Positions 6,230 through 6,526 of a DNA stretch of 6,526 bases are shown here, in pieces; position 1 is the first letter of the stretch, and every line of letters starts with the position of its first letter. A program made the translations under genes and the position numbers. The stretch lies in contig CAAEBN010000045.1 in the NCBI GenBank assembly GCA_900754075.1, positions 1-6,526 of the forward strand, read 5' to 3'. The notes beneath the pieces were generated by a model. It made no database searches. It saw only the letters and a list, made by a program, of their open reading frames with translations, and had not been told where the DNA came from. This DNA is from an uncultured Collinsella sp. (GTDB lineage: Bacteria > Actinomycetota > Coriobacteriia > Coriobacteriales > Coriobacteriaceae).

Positions 6230-6526
6230 ATGAGTTTACTGACATTTGCCAAGACGGCCTTGGGTTCTATGGTCAAGCGGCCGGTCACGGTGTGCTATCC
6301 GCAGGAGAAGCTGACGGTGCCCGAACGCTTGCGCGGGCACATCGTCAACGACATGGACGTGTGCATCTGCTGCGGCATGTGCGCGCGTCGCTGCCCGGCG
6401 GGCGCACTCGCGGTCGATCGCAAGGGTGGAACGTGGTCAATTGACCCGTACGCCTGCGTGGTGTGCGGCGAGTGCATCGAAAGCTGCCCCAAACATTGCC
6501 TGACTATGGACACCGCCCGTACTCCA
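6230..6526 (+). CDS. echF: EchF/NuoI-like 2x[4Fe-4S] ferredoxin subunit (partial, 3' end outside window)
   Basis: Ninety-nine residues are visible before the window ends with no stop. Two complete CxxCxxCxxxCP motifs are seen: C45, C48, C51, C55 with P56, and C76, C79, C82, C86 with P87. Each motif would supply three ligands to one [4Fe-4S] cluster and the fourth to the other, as in NuoI and EchF. The N-terminal VTVCYPQEKL (19-28) corresponds to the V-x-YP-x-E stretch found before the clusters in this family. Its role would be to accept electrons from soluble ferredoxin and pass them to the EchC cluster. It starts seven bases after the echE stop, with AGGTAGG just upstream of ATG 6230. Usual EchF length is about 120-150 residues, so roughly a quarter or more is missing. 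Confidence 0.92.
   Translation, partial: MSLLTFAKTALGSMVKRPVTVCYPQEKLTVPERLRGHIVNDMDVCICCGMCARRCPAGALAVDRKGGTWSIDPYACVVCGECIESCPKHCLTMDTARTP

Noticed and set aside
4981..6288. 435-codon open frame on the minus strand opposite echD and echE
   Set aside because: It lies opposite the well-conserved large subunit and has no recognisable domain; GC-rich codon usage keeps the opposite frame open.
969..6526. Complex I (nuo), formate hydrogenlyase (hyc/hyf) or Mbh/Mbx operon
   Set aside because: The large subunit keeps all four NiFe cysteines (not complex I), NuoC- and NuoD-like parts are separate (not HycE), and there are no Mrp-type antiporter subunits (not Mbh/Mbx). The gene order fits Ech.

Overview
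The window holds most of an energy-converting [NiFe] hydrogenase operon of the Ech type (group 4), preceded by a small helix-turn-helix gene and a short intergenic region. GC-rich coding sequence, strong GGAGG-type ribosome binding sites, an AT-rich leader and an Ech-type operon would fit a gut Coriobacteriia (for example a Collinsella relative). That taxonomic guess is an inference from composition and gene content, not a demonstrated assignment.

Layout. Bases 1-45 may be the last codons of an upstream gene. Bases 46-281 are an AT-richer intergenic stretch with a weak extended -10 promoter candidate. Bases 282-686 encode a 134-residue protein with two tandem helix-turn-helix units of the kind found in IS3/IS150-family OrfA proteins; no OrfB follows it. 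A clear intrinsic terminator sits directly on its stop codon (686-722). Bases 723-968 carry no convincing gene; they contain several inverted repeats and a TATAAC box, and presumably hold the promoter of the hydrogenase operon.

The operon runs from 969 past the right edge, all on the + strand, with gaps or overlaps of at most 12 bases. The order matches EchA-B-C-D-E-F: a 960-residue membrane protein that joins the antiporter-like subunit (NuoL/EchA) to the NuoH/EchB-like subunit in one reading frame; a NuoB/EchC-like Fe-S small subunit; a NuoC/EchD-like subunit; a NuoD/EchE-like large subunit with both CxxC pairs needed to bind the NiFe site; and the start of a NuoI/EchF-like 2x[4Fe-4S] subunit, cut by the window end. 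By family knowledge, electrons from reduced ferredoxin would pass through the EchF and EchC clusters to the NiFe centre in EchE, where protons are reduced to H2 (or the reverse), and this is coupled to ion translocation through the membrane subunits.

The unusual points are the EchA-EchB fusion, an 89-residue charged alanine-rich tail on the EchD-like subunit, a low-complexity tail with a 13-codon tandem repeat on the EchC-like subunit, and a large subunit that stops right after its last metal-binding motif, implying no proteolytic maturation. I see no wholly new system; this looks like a structurally modified Ech hydrogenase.
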